Shown one piece after another: positions 8,859-17,579 of a stretch of DNA of 20,431 nucleotides. Positions within the stretch are counted from its first letter, which is position 1. Each line of letters begins with the position of its first letter. Both the position numbers and the translations under genes were made by a program. The stretch comes from Syncephalis fuscata (taxonomy: Eukaryota; Zoopagomycota; Zoopagomycetes; Zoopagales; Piptocephalidaceae), in the NCBI GenBank assembly GCA_025786725.1, contig JAHLTZ010000165.1, positions 1-20,431 on the forward strand. Reading direction: 5' to 3'. The notes below the pieces were generated by a model, which saw only the letters and a list, made by a program, of their open reading frames with translations, was not told the origin of the DNA and made no database searches.

Positions 8859-10140
8859 ACCACTGTGCAAAGATCGACAGCACGATGCTAAAGCATTTTG
8901 ATCTATGCTGTAGACCACTGTGTATTGTATGGTGGTGTTTGTATGTATAAGCTCAGGTGGGCATTATGTATATCAACACTCCTTGCTTGTGGACAATGAT
9001 TGACAGCCATCATAGTGGCATCATTGTTTTTAACAGTTGAAGTACATTTATTGGCACAGCTTTGATTTAAAGTATTATAGTGGTTTTACTATCTAAGCTG
9101 TTGTCTTTAACTGTCTAGAATGGTGGTGTAGCTGTGTTGGCTGTTTTGTGTTGTAACAATGTGCTATTGCGCTATCATTGTTGTATTCTAGATTTCTTGT
9201 TTGTATGTAGATGGCCTAGACGTGGGTAAGTGGTCAGTGCTATTGGTTGTTCGTTTGTGTTTATCTAATCATGTATGTCGCTTGGCTGAATAGTTTTCTG
9301 ATATTGCTTGTGTTATAAGCAATGACAAAACAGCAGCCACAGCGCATCGTGATTATGATAGCTGAAGACCATATAGATCAGCACTGATGGGTGGGAGTCC
9401 AGGTTATCAACATACATCAAGTAGGCCATTCCTGGTGCAGTTGTTTTGCTATGATTGCATGTAGACTGTTGAATGCTACAGATATTTATTTAAATTTGGC
9501 AACAAAACGACGTAGTGACCATTATAAAGGTAAATATCATTGTTTTTTACTGAACACTTGCTAATACGGAACAACATGCATTGATGAATGTCTGCTAAAA
9601 TTGTGCTTATGCATACTGTACTAGCATGCACAGGTCGTAAGAATCAATATATTACTAACTGTTCAGCAATCTAATATGATCACTGCTGGAAACTTGAGCC
9701 AACGTAAATTATGCACTCTACTCGATATTATTTCGACTTTATTTACTTATGCTAAAGATGTATATGTAAACTGGAATTTAAACAGCTTTTCTTTTTCACC
9801 ATGGCCCATATCTTTATTAATACAATAAAAATATTTTGGTTATATTCTATAACATCTGTGGACAATGCAATGTCACAATGCCACTTCTTTGAATCATGAG
9901 TTAGCATGCTAGTACAACTACAAATATATTATCTATTTAGCAGTAATATCAGTAATTTGTTTAGTTAGCTGTATTATTTATACTAATAAGCATGTGTTGT
10001 GTGATATTTCTTTTAGTTGTAATATAAAAGTATGTGAACCATGTTATTCATTAAATTAAACGACATACATGATGTGCTTAAAATATTTTATGTATTTTAT
10101 TATAAAACTATTTTATAACATCTATTAACTATTTAATGTA
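8859..10140. other. Intergenic, no gene seen
   Basis: About 1.3 kb of spacer before the right arm. It is slightly T/G-skewed on the plus strand, especially 8930-9300, with many GTTGT/TGTTTG runs. All frames are broken by frequent stops, and I found no repeat-family copy or RNA gene. Confidence 0.5.
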
Positions 10141-10480
10141 ATTTGGGAACAAATGAATAAATATAGCAGTATTCGTATAATTGCACTGCACATTCAATCT
10201 ATTGAACATGGGGCAAGTGGTGAGTTTTATTTAATCAGCGCATCATCACATTTATTGTTTGCTTGGTGGTCAAATGACTAAATTTAATAATATCCAATCT
10301 ACTGAACATGATGGGTGGTAAGCAACATCAATCATTAAATACCCATCATCATAGATTTATCATTTAGTATGTATATATGCTCTATTTGTTTATATCATTC
10401 CCATTCTGTTACACACTACTATATATCATTTTATGATATATTAAGTACATTTTATTCATTATATGCTGCAATAAACTTTG
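10141..10480 (+). repeat. Two tandem mini-exon repeats at inner end of right arm
   Basis: The first unit has ATG at 10208 (ATG GGG CAA GTG | GTGAGT). The second, about 100 bp on, has ATG at 10308 (ATG ATG GGT G | GTAAGC) and an ATCATAG acceptor ending at 10354. Upstream both carry the block CAATCTAYTGAACATG. The first unit has CATCATCAC where the second has CATCATCATAG, so its acceptor is lost. Similarity to the left-flank copy extends upstream of the perfect inverted repeat to about 10141 (ATAGCAGTATTCGT versus ATAGCATTCGT at 97-107), so the family is older and wider than the arm. Confidence 0.65.
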
Positions 10481-10575
10481 CTCATTATGCTCATTACGCT
10501 ATACACACTGTAACTTTGATATTGTTTTATATACTTTTTCACCGTACGTTTATCATTTTATATATCGTTCCATAA
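10308..10575 (+). CDS. Possible spliced small hydrophobic peptide gene, right copy
   Basis: Mini-exon 10308-10317 (ATGATGGGTG) plus second exon 10355-10575, with 37 nt removed (GTAAGC...ATAG), gives 76 aa beginning MMGDLSFSMYICSICLYH and ending at TAA. The support is comparative. Two diverged relatives outside the arm (138-187 and 541-590) keep the ATG, the donor, exactly 37 nt and the acceptor, and give the same D-L-(L/S)-x-S-x-x-I-(S/C) start after joining. Against it, the peptide is rich in I/Y/F/H as expected from AT-rich DNA, 37 nt is shorter than any other intron inferred here (46 nt or more), and the diverged copies stop early. There are no recognisable domains. A membrane-inserted peptide is possible but speculative. 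Confidence 0.3.
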
Positions 10576-12487
10576 TCTCTTGGCATCACTCTATCCAAAA
10601 CTGCTTTTATTTTTGTTCTAGCTTTATTATTTATAAATGTCGACTAATTCCGCTCATTGATCATGCATATATGCTTAATAACTCAAACACCGTTTTCATA
10701 TTCTTTCCATTTTATGCTCACTTTAGTATATAGTAACTGTACTTTTTTTGAAACTGTTTTACCGTCTGGCGCTAGCCCTACTCGTTATGCATTTTGTTTA
10801 TTTCACTCGTTCGTTCATGCATGTATAACACTATAACGTTAACACTACTATTCATACACTTTTCTTTTCCATATTGTTTTATTTACACGCTGCATAGTCT
10901 AATAGCTATGCGTTATTTGTAAAAGTAGCCTACTTGTTGCTAGCTATGTTTGTTGAAAGGCTCAACTTAGGCCGCTTCAATTGCTCATTACGTGTATGCA
11001 TAGAACTTTGCCGCTAATAGCATGCACCATTTAAAGTAGGTGTTGCTATTATAGTATAATGTCGGTTAAAGAGGTGAAGTAAATAGGTGTTACAAGCCTT
11101 TTATATTGCTCATTAGAAAATAATCACAACGTGCTTCATAGCTACTTAAACAAAAGCAAAACGTATAAGCAATAGAAACAGAACCACTAATAATGTCGAT
11201 CAAGGTATAGCTTAGTTGCTGACGTTGCAACGTTACGATAACCAACCAAATGCAGTCTCACACTTCGTTCCCATATAGGCAGAATAGCAAACATATGCTG
11301 TTTAGGATACGATATCAACAAATTATAATTATGCTTGAACATTCGAGATTATTAAAACAAGCTAGTTATTTTGGTATAATGCCAACCGATCCGGATACCA
11401 GCGCATTCAAGCAACTAAACTATTAATACATCAATAATCTACTGATAATCGGACAGCTTATAATTTATGTTAAAGCACAAAGCAAAGGCAGCTACTACTA
11501 ATAATGCTGCCGAGTATAACTAAGTACATAATTGCCTGTGTATACATAAATATACTGCCAAGTACTTGTGCAATATTGTATCTAGTATATCAAATCCACT
11601 ACAACTATACCCACTAAATACACGTTTATGTTATAAGGCTCACATACGATAGATAATAACAACTATTGTTTTTATATAACAATGAAGCTAGTAAAAGCTG
11701 CTGTAACAATGAGCTGGTTGCAGTAAGATAAAATGACGTCTATCTATATGAATAACAAGACTACGGTAACTACAACGCATATATCAACAAACCACCTTTA
11801 AAACCACGTTTCAATATAAACGTGTTGCATAAAGCATTGGCATTGTTTATGGTTGTTAGAAATATACAGATATACTGGAATATAAATCAATCAACTAAGT
11901 AATGAAGCAATCGTATAAATAGCAATACACTGTGTATCATGACTATCAGAATTTGTACAAGTGACTTGAATAAATATTATTATATATTATTACAGCTACA
12001 TGTATTGTATAAATGGTATGTTATTGTTTCAGCCGTGTACGCGCGTTATTAATACGCGACAATCATGGTGGTGGCGTATTTATGAAAAGTAAACACAAGA
12101 TCACGTGTTATGTGTCTATTTGCTGTTGTGATCACGCCATCTAGTTTATTGGACTATTTACCGGTTTAGCAAGGTGTACACGGACCATTTGATATTCATG
12201 TCCGATGCAGGCCTGTTTTGGTTAGTGAGCTCGTATTGAACTACACAAGACAATAGTGATACTACAAGTTGTACATACAAATACTCGATACGAATAAATG
12301 ATGGTACAAGCTACTGGTGTGTGAGTGTAAAATAGTTGAGTGGCAATTTATTGTGTAAAAAGCCGCGCAAGATTGATATTTAGATCTCTATAACGCTTTC
12401 ATCTTGTTTGTTTTATCTTGTCTTTTTGTTCTACTACAATATTGTAGTTTCATTTCCTTGTTTTTTGTTATAAAAACTTTTTTAAAG
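10576..12487. other. Non-coding part of right arm
   Basis: About 1.9 kb with no supportable coding region. It probably holds the promoter of the downstream orphan gene. It includes a GC-richer patch at 12042-12136 (CGCG-flanked imperfect palindrome, CACGTG, GTGATCAC). The opposite strand has a TATAAAAG followed by a G-poor leader (mirror of left-arm 3493-3500), but only a 17-codon frame follows. Confidence 0.45.
12042..12136. promoter_or_regulatory. Cluster of palindromic sites upstream of orphan gene
   Basis: This short patch holds an imperfect palindrome with CGCG at 12042-12045 and 12055-12058 around TTATTAATA. It also holds GATCACGTG at 12099-12107 (containing the CACGTG E-box core) and the perfect palindrome GTGATCAC at 12128-12135. 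The density of palindromes and CpG stands out in an AT-rich arm. Binding sites for the orphan gene's promoter are a reasonable guess. The mirror is 2462-2556. Confidence 0.3.
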
Positions 12488-12741
12488 GTAAGCAAGTGTT
12501 GCGTTTGCGTCTACGTTTGTCAGTGAATGGGAATATTATTGCTGCGCCAAGTTGCGCTGTTGCATAACACGTTGCGTTGCACCTGTGTTTGATTTGTTTA
12601 GCCGTGCAGTGCATTCTTGGCGTTTGCTTAAAACTGTTCATCCATTTGAATTGAATAGTTTATTTGGTTATGCTGTGTTTGTATTCGCATTACATATACT
12701 ATTTACATGGTATTAATTGTATGTATTGTGTGTTTTTATAG
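12488..12741 (+). other. Probable 5'-UTR intron, right copy
   Basis: Donor AAAG|GTAAGC at 12488 and acceptor TTTTTATAG ending at 12741, 254 nt, leaving 16 nt of second exon before the start codon. The intron contains repeated TTGCG units (roughly 12497-12590) in both orientations. Confidence 0.45.
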
Positions 12742-12757
12742 CGTAAAGTAGTTAGCG

Positions 12758-13294
12758 ATGGCTGCTACAGTTGTTTATACCCGTAGCATTATTTATGCTA
12801 CGATGCCATTGCCTGTCGTCCAGAAACGTTTGTTTTCTGAGACGGACATTGAGGCAGGCAGTAAGCCGGCTTTGAAAAAAGCCAAGCTGCCAGAGTCTGT
12901 GCCAGTCGCAACACAGGCTCTATTGCCTCCAAATATCCGCTGCGTAGGAACGCAAGCGGAGACTGCTTTGTGCAGCGTTGCTGTTCAAACCGAGGAGGTT
13001 TTGAGCAGCAACAAAGCAGTCAACACCACCATCACTAGCCTTTCCGGCTTTTCATTCAGTAGTCATTACTACTGCTCCTCCTCCTCCTCCTCTATCCACA
13101 CCACTCCTATGGATGGTGTGGAATACACCGGCGCCCTCAAATTGGCACCGGCTCAACCAACCAAGGCTGCTGTTGCGATCAACAGCACTTATCGGGTAGT
13201 TCCGCGGGGTGGGGGACCTCGCCGAACTGCCGCCTCAAGACTGCGCCGTCGCACTGCTGTGCGCAACGCTAAAAAGGAACACTTGCGCCATTAA
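12758..13294 (+). CDS. Orphan Ser-rich basic protein, right copy
   Basis: A 178-aa protein starting at the first ATG after a probable 5'-UTR intron acceptor. Residues ~18-50 contain a basic KPALKKAK motif. The middle is Ser/Thr/Val/Ala-rich, with a polyserine run (about residues 107-112) encoded by a TCC triplet tract. The C-terminus is strongly basic and Arg-rich (RVVPRGGGPRR, then RLRRRTAVRNAKKEHLRH), suggesting a nucleic-acid-binding or nuclear protein. There is no signal peptide or membrane segment. GC content is clearly above the surrounding arm, supporting real coding. It is followed by a 46-nt 3'-UTR intron and an AATAAA. An identical copy lies on the minus strand at 1304-1840. I do not recognise the family and assign no function. 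A protein of a mobile element, or a host gene caught in the duplication, are both open. Confidence 0.65.
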   Translation: MAATVVYTRSIIYATMPLPVVQKRLFSETDIEAGSKPALKKAKLPESVPVATQALLPPNIRCVGTQAETALCSVAVQTEEVLSSNKAVNTTITSLSGFSFSSHYYCSSSSSSIHTTPMDGVEYTGALKLAPAQPTKAAVAINSTYRVVPRGGGPRRTAASRLRRRTAVRNAKKEHLRH

Positions 13295-13324
13295 GTGCAA
13301 GTAAATGCAAGTCTGTACAACATG

Positions 13325-13370
13325 GTAAGTTAATGCAAAATTAACTAAAACAGTGCTAACTTTATTCTAG
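13325..13370 (+). other. Probable 3'-UTR intron, right copy
   Basis: Donor ATG|GTAAGT, branch-like GCTAAC at 13355-13360 and acceptor TTTATTCTAG, 46 nt. It starts 30 nt after the stop codon. Introns this close behind the stop would not normally trigger nonsense-mediated decay. Confidence 0.5.
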
Positions 13371-13537
13371 GCAATAGTACATTGGGCGGGACCAATAAGC
13401 AACTAACTGCTGTACACCGGGCCCGTCGTTCTATATTGGAACTGATAGGGACTGGGAACAGCAGCTACCTGTTTAATGGGCTAGCCCATATTCGCAGTAT
13501 CACAAGTGGTTTTATATTAGTTTTATATTTTTGTATC

Positions 13538-13543
13538 AATAAA
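13538..13543 (+). terminator. AATAAA polyadenylation signal, right orphan gene
   Basis: ATCAATAAATCAG lies 244 nt past the stop codon and about 70 bp before the outer end of the arm, so the arm contains the whole transcription unit. Confidence 0.5.
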
Positions 13544-13610
13544 TCAGTTTATAAGCATTACTCATCAGTGTACTCTAATACGAATACTAACCATTAAGCA
13601 ATCATTATTT

Positions 13611-13690
13611 GTGTAATTGAACCAGGAATTTGTTTTATTTACTATGGGACTGGATGGTAAATAGCATAAAATATCAAAATAATCATTGTA
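13611..13690 (+). repeat. Mini-exon repeat, copy C at outer edge of right arm
   Basis: Directly at the outer end of the right arm the family leader starts (GTGTAATTGAACC). It is followed by ATG at 13644 and a 13-nt mini-exon (M-G-L-D plus one base) with donor GTAAAT at 13657. ACTGGATGGT matches copy A base for base. The 37-nt acceptor is not preserved; CATATAG lies further downstream. Confidence 0.55.
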
Positions 13691-13811
13691 TACGCACTCT
13701 ATCATATAGCATTCCATTGTTTACTAATTACACGATATTAATAAATTAGTAAAGAAAATGAAAAAAGTTCTAGACACAACTGAAAAGTATAATGTTAAAA
13801 TATTAGTAACG

Positions 13812-13817
13812 TTTATT
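13812..13817 (-). terminator. AATAAA signal for the SDR gene
   Basis: TTTATT on plus is AATAAA on minus, about 46 nt beyond the SDR stop codon. Confidence 0.5.
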
Positions 13818-13862
13818 TATAATTTACAACAAATGTAGTAAATTCAGGCTACATTACGTAGT

Positions 13863-14911
13863 TTACTGTTTGGTGTTCTGTTTAAGCTTTTCATTGAAAA
13901 GAGATTGTGTAAACGTCCATAAATTATCTTGTAGAGTTTCATCTTGTGCATAGCTACTGGGAGTTGATAGTTTGCCGTATGGAATAAAGTATTTGCCATT
14001 GTACCCTTTTTCCTTTACTTCATCCGACGTAGCAGCATAAAGCGAAGTCAACGCACCATTTGCCGATGACATAGAAAACAAACCATAAAACAATTTGTTT
14101 CCTTGGTTTACAATCCAGCCATGAGAATCTTCAACATTGCGACCAAGGTCAGAGCTGACTATTCCTGGATGCACTGCGTTGACTAGGACTGTTGGACGGT
14201 CAGTGCCCTGTGAAACTTGTCTGGCAAATTGGCTAGAGGCTAGGATATTGGCCAATTTTGACTGGCCGTAGCACCTCATCGAGCCAAATGCTTTTTTGTC
14301 ATTAATAGCCTCCAAAGTAAGACCAACACCGCCACTGTACGTATAATAATGTCCCATGCTAGCAGTAAAAATGATGCGTGCAGGATCGTCAGCGGTGCCG
14401 CTATTAAGGATGGTTGGCAATAGGCGATGCGTAAATAGCGTTGGACCAACGTGGTTTACTCCAAATTGCGATTCGATCCCGTCTTCAGTCAACGCATAAG
14501 GCATTGCCATTATACCGGCATTATTGATAAGTATATGAATCTGTGATTCGGCAGCTATTAACTCCTTCGCCGCAGCATCAACTTTAGCAAGACTGTTTAA
14601 ATCCAAAGCTAGAAATCGAAGATCGGGTTCTGCTTTGTTTTCAGTACAGTTCTTTTTAATGTCCTCTTTAATCTTCTCAATGGCCGTTTGTGCACGCTCT
14701 TCATTGCGGCAGGCAACATACACTCGGCTCCCATTCCTGGCTAGCTCCAAGGCAATATGGTAGCCAATACCCGTGTTGGCGCCAGTAACAACAGAGACCT
14801 ATGGAATAACAAATAGATTAGAGAGTAGCCAAGAATAAATACACTAAACTGTACCTTTCCCGTTAGGTCTGGAATCTTTTCAGTGGTATATTCTTTGCAT
14901 AACCAACCCAT
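13863..14911 (-). CDS. Short-chain dehydrogenase/reductase (retinol dehydrogenase/WWOX-like)
   Basis: Two exons (14911-14855 and 14798-13863) with a 56-nt GT-AG intron give 330 aa. Classical SDR motifs are all present: cofactor loop TGANTGIG at 24-31, NNAG at 111-114, Asn134 (GVNHVGP), catalytic Ser166 (FTASMGHYY) and YGQSK with Tyr196/Lys200. An Arg in the ACRNEER stretch after beta-2 suggests NADP(H) preference. The overall pattern matches the retinol dehydrogenase 11-14/WW-domain oxidoreductase-type SDRs, which act on retinoids, sterols or other carbonyls; the fungal substrate cannot be told from sequence. There is no WW domain and no clear N-terminal membrane anchor. The start is the ATG of MGWLCKEYTTEK, and splicing at 14855/14798 restores the cofactor loop in frame. 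An AATAAA follows the stop. It looks intact. Confidence 0.88.
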
Positions 14912-15946
14912 CGTAAAGATTTAATAAACTGTATTTAATTCAAGTGCTGCTAATCGAGAAAAATAGAAGTGATAACTAATAAATGCTTACGCTTAACTCG
15001 TCAAATAAGCAAGTATTTATACACGGCCAATTATGTGATTTAGGTTGACGTAGAAAACAGAAGAAATACCGGGAGTGGAACAACTGAAAGAGCCGAAGCG
15101 TTTTACCCAGCAAGTTAAGCCAAGCTAGTTGAGTCATGGGCACCACCCTATTGAGTGGCCTAATCAAAGCCAAACTATTCTACGTGGAAATCATGTGCTC
15201 GTCGCTGTCGTTTTAACATTATTCCGATTCACGTGTGCGCAAGTAAAATAGGCGGTGTTTCAACATAACCAGTTACAGCCTCTCTTATTGCATCATATTT
15301 TAAAAAACATTCTTATCTTAGCATGTAATCATTAGATGATTATAACGTGCAAATTAAAATATTGGCTATTTTGGAGTTTGAATATTACCTAACTGAAATT
15401 CCCATTATACATCTAATTAGCCAGTAATAACTAATCATCATTTAATAATCCACCGTCGAAATTACATCATATGAACACTGGCAATGTAAATTATTATTGT
15501 CATTACCATCATTATCAGAATATCAACACTATTATTGTATCCAATGAACAATTGGTATGTAAATTTGGCTATTTATTAAACAGATAAACATTATTTTATA
15601 TCAAATCACAACATGCTTTGTTTATTTCTGAAACTACTTTTGCTAGTAAGTGTACGCTATCATACCTAAATATAACGAGTTTAGCTATAAATAAAAACAG
15701 TAATTACATATGCATAATCAAGTTGTTTTTATAATAAAAATAAAGTAAATAAGCATAATTTATTTTGTGTTAAATACCAGAACAAATAAAATAATGAAGG
15801 CTTTTGGCAGAAATTATAAAGGCGTCGTCATTAAATGGCAAGCACTACAAAACATGGCATATAAATAAACAATGTAATTTGAAAGCAATGGCATGTAGAG
15901 TAAGATATCTAGCCATGGCCTATCAATGAATAATTTAGTTTGTATT
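14912..15946. other. Intergenic, no gene seen
   Basis: Upstream side of the SDR gene, including its presumed promoter (14912-15240, somewhat GC-richer), then AT-rich sequence with no supportable reading frame or repeat. Confidence 0.5.
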
Positions 15947-16054
15947 ATGGCAGAAGTATTATCACTTGCATTATCAGTAGCAGTATGTGTTTGTAATCAA
16001 GTGGAAAATGCTGCATTAAGTGCTGCTTCTACATCAAATCAAATTATAAATTAA
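15947..16054 (+). CDS. Very short ORF resembling a fungal STAND/kinase N-terminus
   Basis: A 35-codon frame, MAEVLSLALSVAVCVCNQ followed by VENAALSAASTSNQIIN, then TAA. The M-A-E-x-L-S-x-A-x-S-V-A opening and the heptad-like pattern of hydrophobic residues recall the N-terminal helix of HeLo-like/STAND-associated domains of filamentous fungi. This is resemblance by eye only. It could be the first exon of, or a relic from, the same decayed kinase locus seen at 17580-18030, or a chance frame. Confidence 0.15.
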   Translation: MAEVLSLALSVAVCVCNQVENAALSAASTSNQIIN

Positions 16055-16899
16055 ATTTTGTTAGCTGGATTACTGAGGACTTTTTGGCAATCCAAAACAA
16101 CTAGCCATTGCTTAGATAATACCATTTAAGCAGACTTATTAATTGCGCTAGTTTAGGCAAAAAATAAATGATTTGCTATTTAAAATTGCAGCATACTATG
16201 TTCAAAGGCGGTACAGAATAATGGCACATAGTTATTTGCAACACATGCAGTATTATTGTATATTTAGACATGTATTATTCAAGTATTTACATTGTTGAAA
16301 TTAGTAACATGGATATAACAAAATACTATAATGTATTAACAACTAGCGCAATATTTTATTACTAATGTTTCACTGCGATCAGTTATTATTAAGAATGAAT
16401 GGATACATACAAGTATAGATAAATTAAAGATGACACAAAAACTTAATAAAATGCTACTGTGTCTTTGTTTTGAATACAAAAGAATCATAATTAATCAACT
16501 AATCAATTAATTTGACTATCTTGTGAGCAAAGACATGGTAAAGTATCTTTATTATATCTTGACTGGTCTGGTATAATTCTAGCACGTAGAAAGCATGTTA
16601 TTTTAGTACTGGAGCAATATGACATGCGCTATACTATATTTGCTTTCAGCTGTCTGGTACCAATTACATGACATGCCTTGACAAACATTTGCATGGCAAT
16701 AAGACTAGACATGAACGGCTTTAACTAATGTCATGCCGTCAATGATTTGACTGAAGCCAGGCAAAAAAGCATATTGATAGCACAAATAACTGCAAGCATA
16801 GAATATAAATAAAGCTTATCATGTATTTCTATTGATATGTTGTAGGACGACTACAATTCAAAATCTTGTTAATAGTAATTGCTCATTGATTTCTTCAGC
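16055..16899. other. Intergenic, no gene seen
   Basis: AT-rich with dense stops in all frames. A TTTCTTCAG acceptor-like site immediately before the ATG at 16900 suggests an upstream non-coding exon of the next gene lies here, but I cannot place its donor. Confidence 0.4.
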
Positions 16900-17103
16900 A
16901 TGGATTTATTGCATAGCAGCGTATTCTATATCTGCATCTTTGTTGGAGTTTTTGCTATAGCAACACCAATGTTCATTTTTGGATGGTGCCGCAAGAAAAG
17001 AGTCCCACCCGACACTGCTTCAGAAAGAGCACGCGCCGATTTTCAAGCTTGGCTGGCAGACAATAATGCCGGAAACCGTCGTGAATCTCAGATTGCTGTG
17101 TAA
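16900..17103 (+). CDS. Small single-pass membrane protein, unknown
   Basis: A 67-aa frame starting at ATG 16900, which sits one base after a TTTCTTCAG splice-acceptor-like site, so the 5' leader is probably spliced. Residues ~7-29 (VFYICIFVGVFAIATPMFIFGW) form one strong transmembrane segment. They are followed by C-R-K-K-R, a typical cytosolic stop-transfer cluster, then a polar acidic/basic tail with FQAWLADNNAG. An AATAAA lies about 68 nt after the stop. The layout of a short lumenal N-terminus, one membrane span, a basic flank and a 35-residue cytosolic tail is typical of small subunits of membrane complexes, but I recognise no family. Confidence 0.5.
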   Translation: MDLLHSSVFYICIFVGVFAIATPMFIFGWCRKKRVPPDTASERARADFQAWLADNNAGNRRESQIAV

Positions 17104-17170
17104 ACGGCTGATGAGCAATGATATGCCATGTGTGTCTGTTATTATACCACAAATATAAATGCTTTCTTTT

Positions 17171-17176
17171 AATAAA
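17171..17176 (+). terminator. AATAAA signal for the small membrane protein gene
   Basis: TTTTAATAAATAAG lies about 68 nt after the stop codon of the 67-aa gene. Confidence 0.45.
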
Positions 17177-17579
17177 TAAGCGCGAATTATGCCCAAAAGA
17201 AGTCAAACTGCCATTTTAGTGTGTATAATCTATCTATAGATTTTTATCTGGATCCTCTAGCGTTTTATTGTCTACTGTACCCATATTTAAGCAAATCTAT
17301 CTACAATCTGCGTAACTATATTTCAACTATGCCACAAACTCTTTTAACTGATTCATATACTACAACCATTGGATATAACTAATACCAATATGGCGAATTA
17401 TAAAAAACAATGACATACTACAATCACTGCTTTTTATTTGTTTTGATCATGGCATTTTATTTCACATTTGTCGATACAACATTCATGATGTCAGGTGCAG
17501 TTAGACAAATAACTCATAATATAGTATTATACTAAACTCTGATTCTTTACGGATTTAAAAACCACACTTATTCATCGAC
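17177..17579. other. Intergenic, possible upstream decay of kinase remnant
   Basis: No intact frame. A short plus-strand stretch near 17440-17500 (reading FDHGILFHICRYNIHDV) could be a decayed kinase hinge/helix-D region, but this is very weak. Confidence 0.25.

Larger units (their letters stand above)
10185..13611 (+). repeat. Right arm of 3.4-kb inverted repeat
   Basis: Reverse complement of 987-4413 over 3,427 bp; see the left-arm entry for how identity was checked. The inner limit is A10185 (C10184 mismatches) and the outer limit is G13611 (T13612 mismatches). Unlike the left arm, this one is bracketed by direct copies of the mini-exon repeat on both sides (10141-10480 and 13611-13690), so it is the better candidate for the ancestral location. 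Confidence 0.95.

Noticed and set aside
12469-12475. TATAAAA as the TATA box of the orphan gene
   Set aside because: It lies only about 18 nt before the 5'-UTR intron donor, leaving no room for a transcription start in the first exon.
13371-13597. 71-codon open frame in the 3' region of the arm gene (and mirror at 1001-1216)
   Set aside because: It has no ATG start, lies after the orphan gene's stop within its probable 3'-UTR exon and runs over the AATAAA signal.
987-13611. Centromere with inverted repeats around a core (as in Komagataella or Candida tropicalis)
   Set aside because: The core contains an intron-rich, apparently expressed kinase gene, and the arms carry a transcription unit. 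Centromere cores of this type are gene-free.
10141-13690. LTR retrotransposon with direct terminal repeats (mini-exon copies 10141 and 13611)
   Set aside because: There is no gag/pol-like coding, no primer-binding site or TG...CA ends recognised, and the direct copies are too diverged and short to be LTRs.
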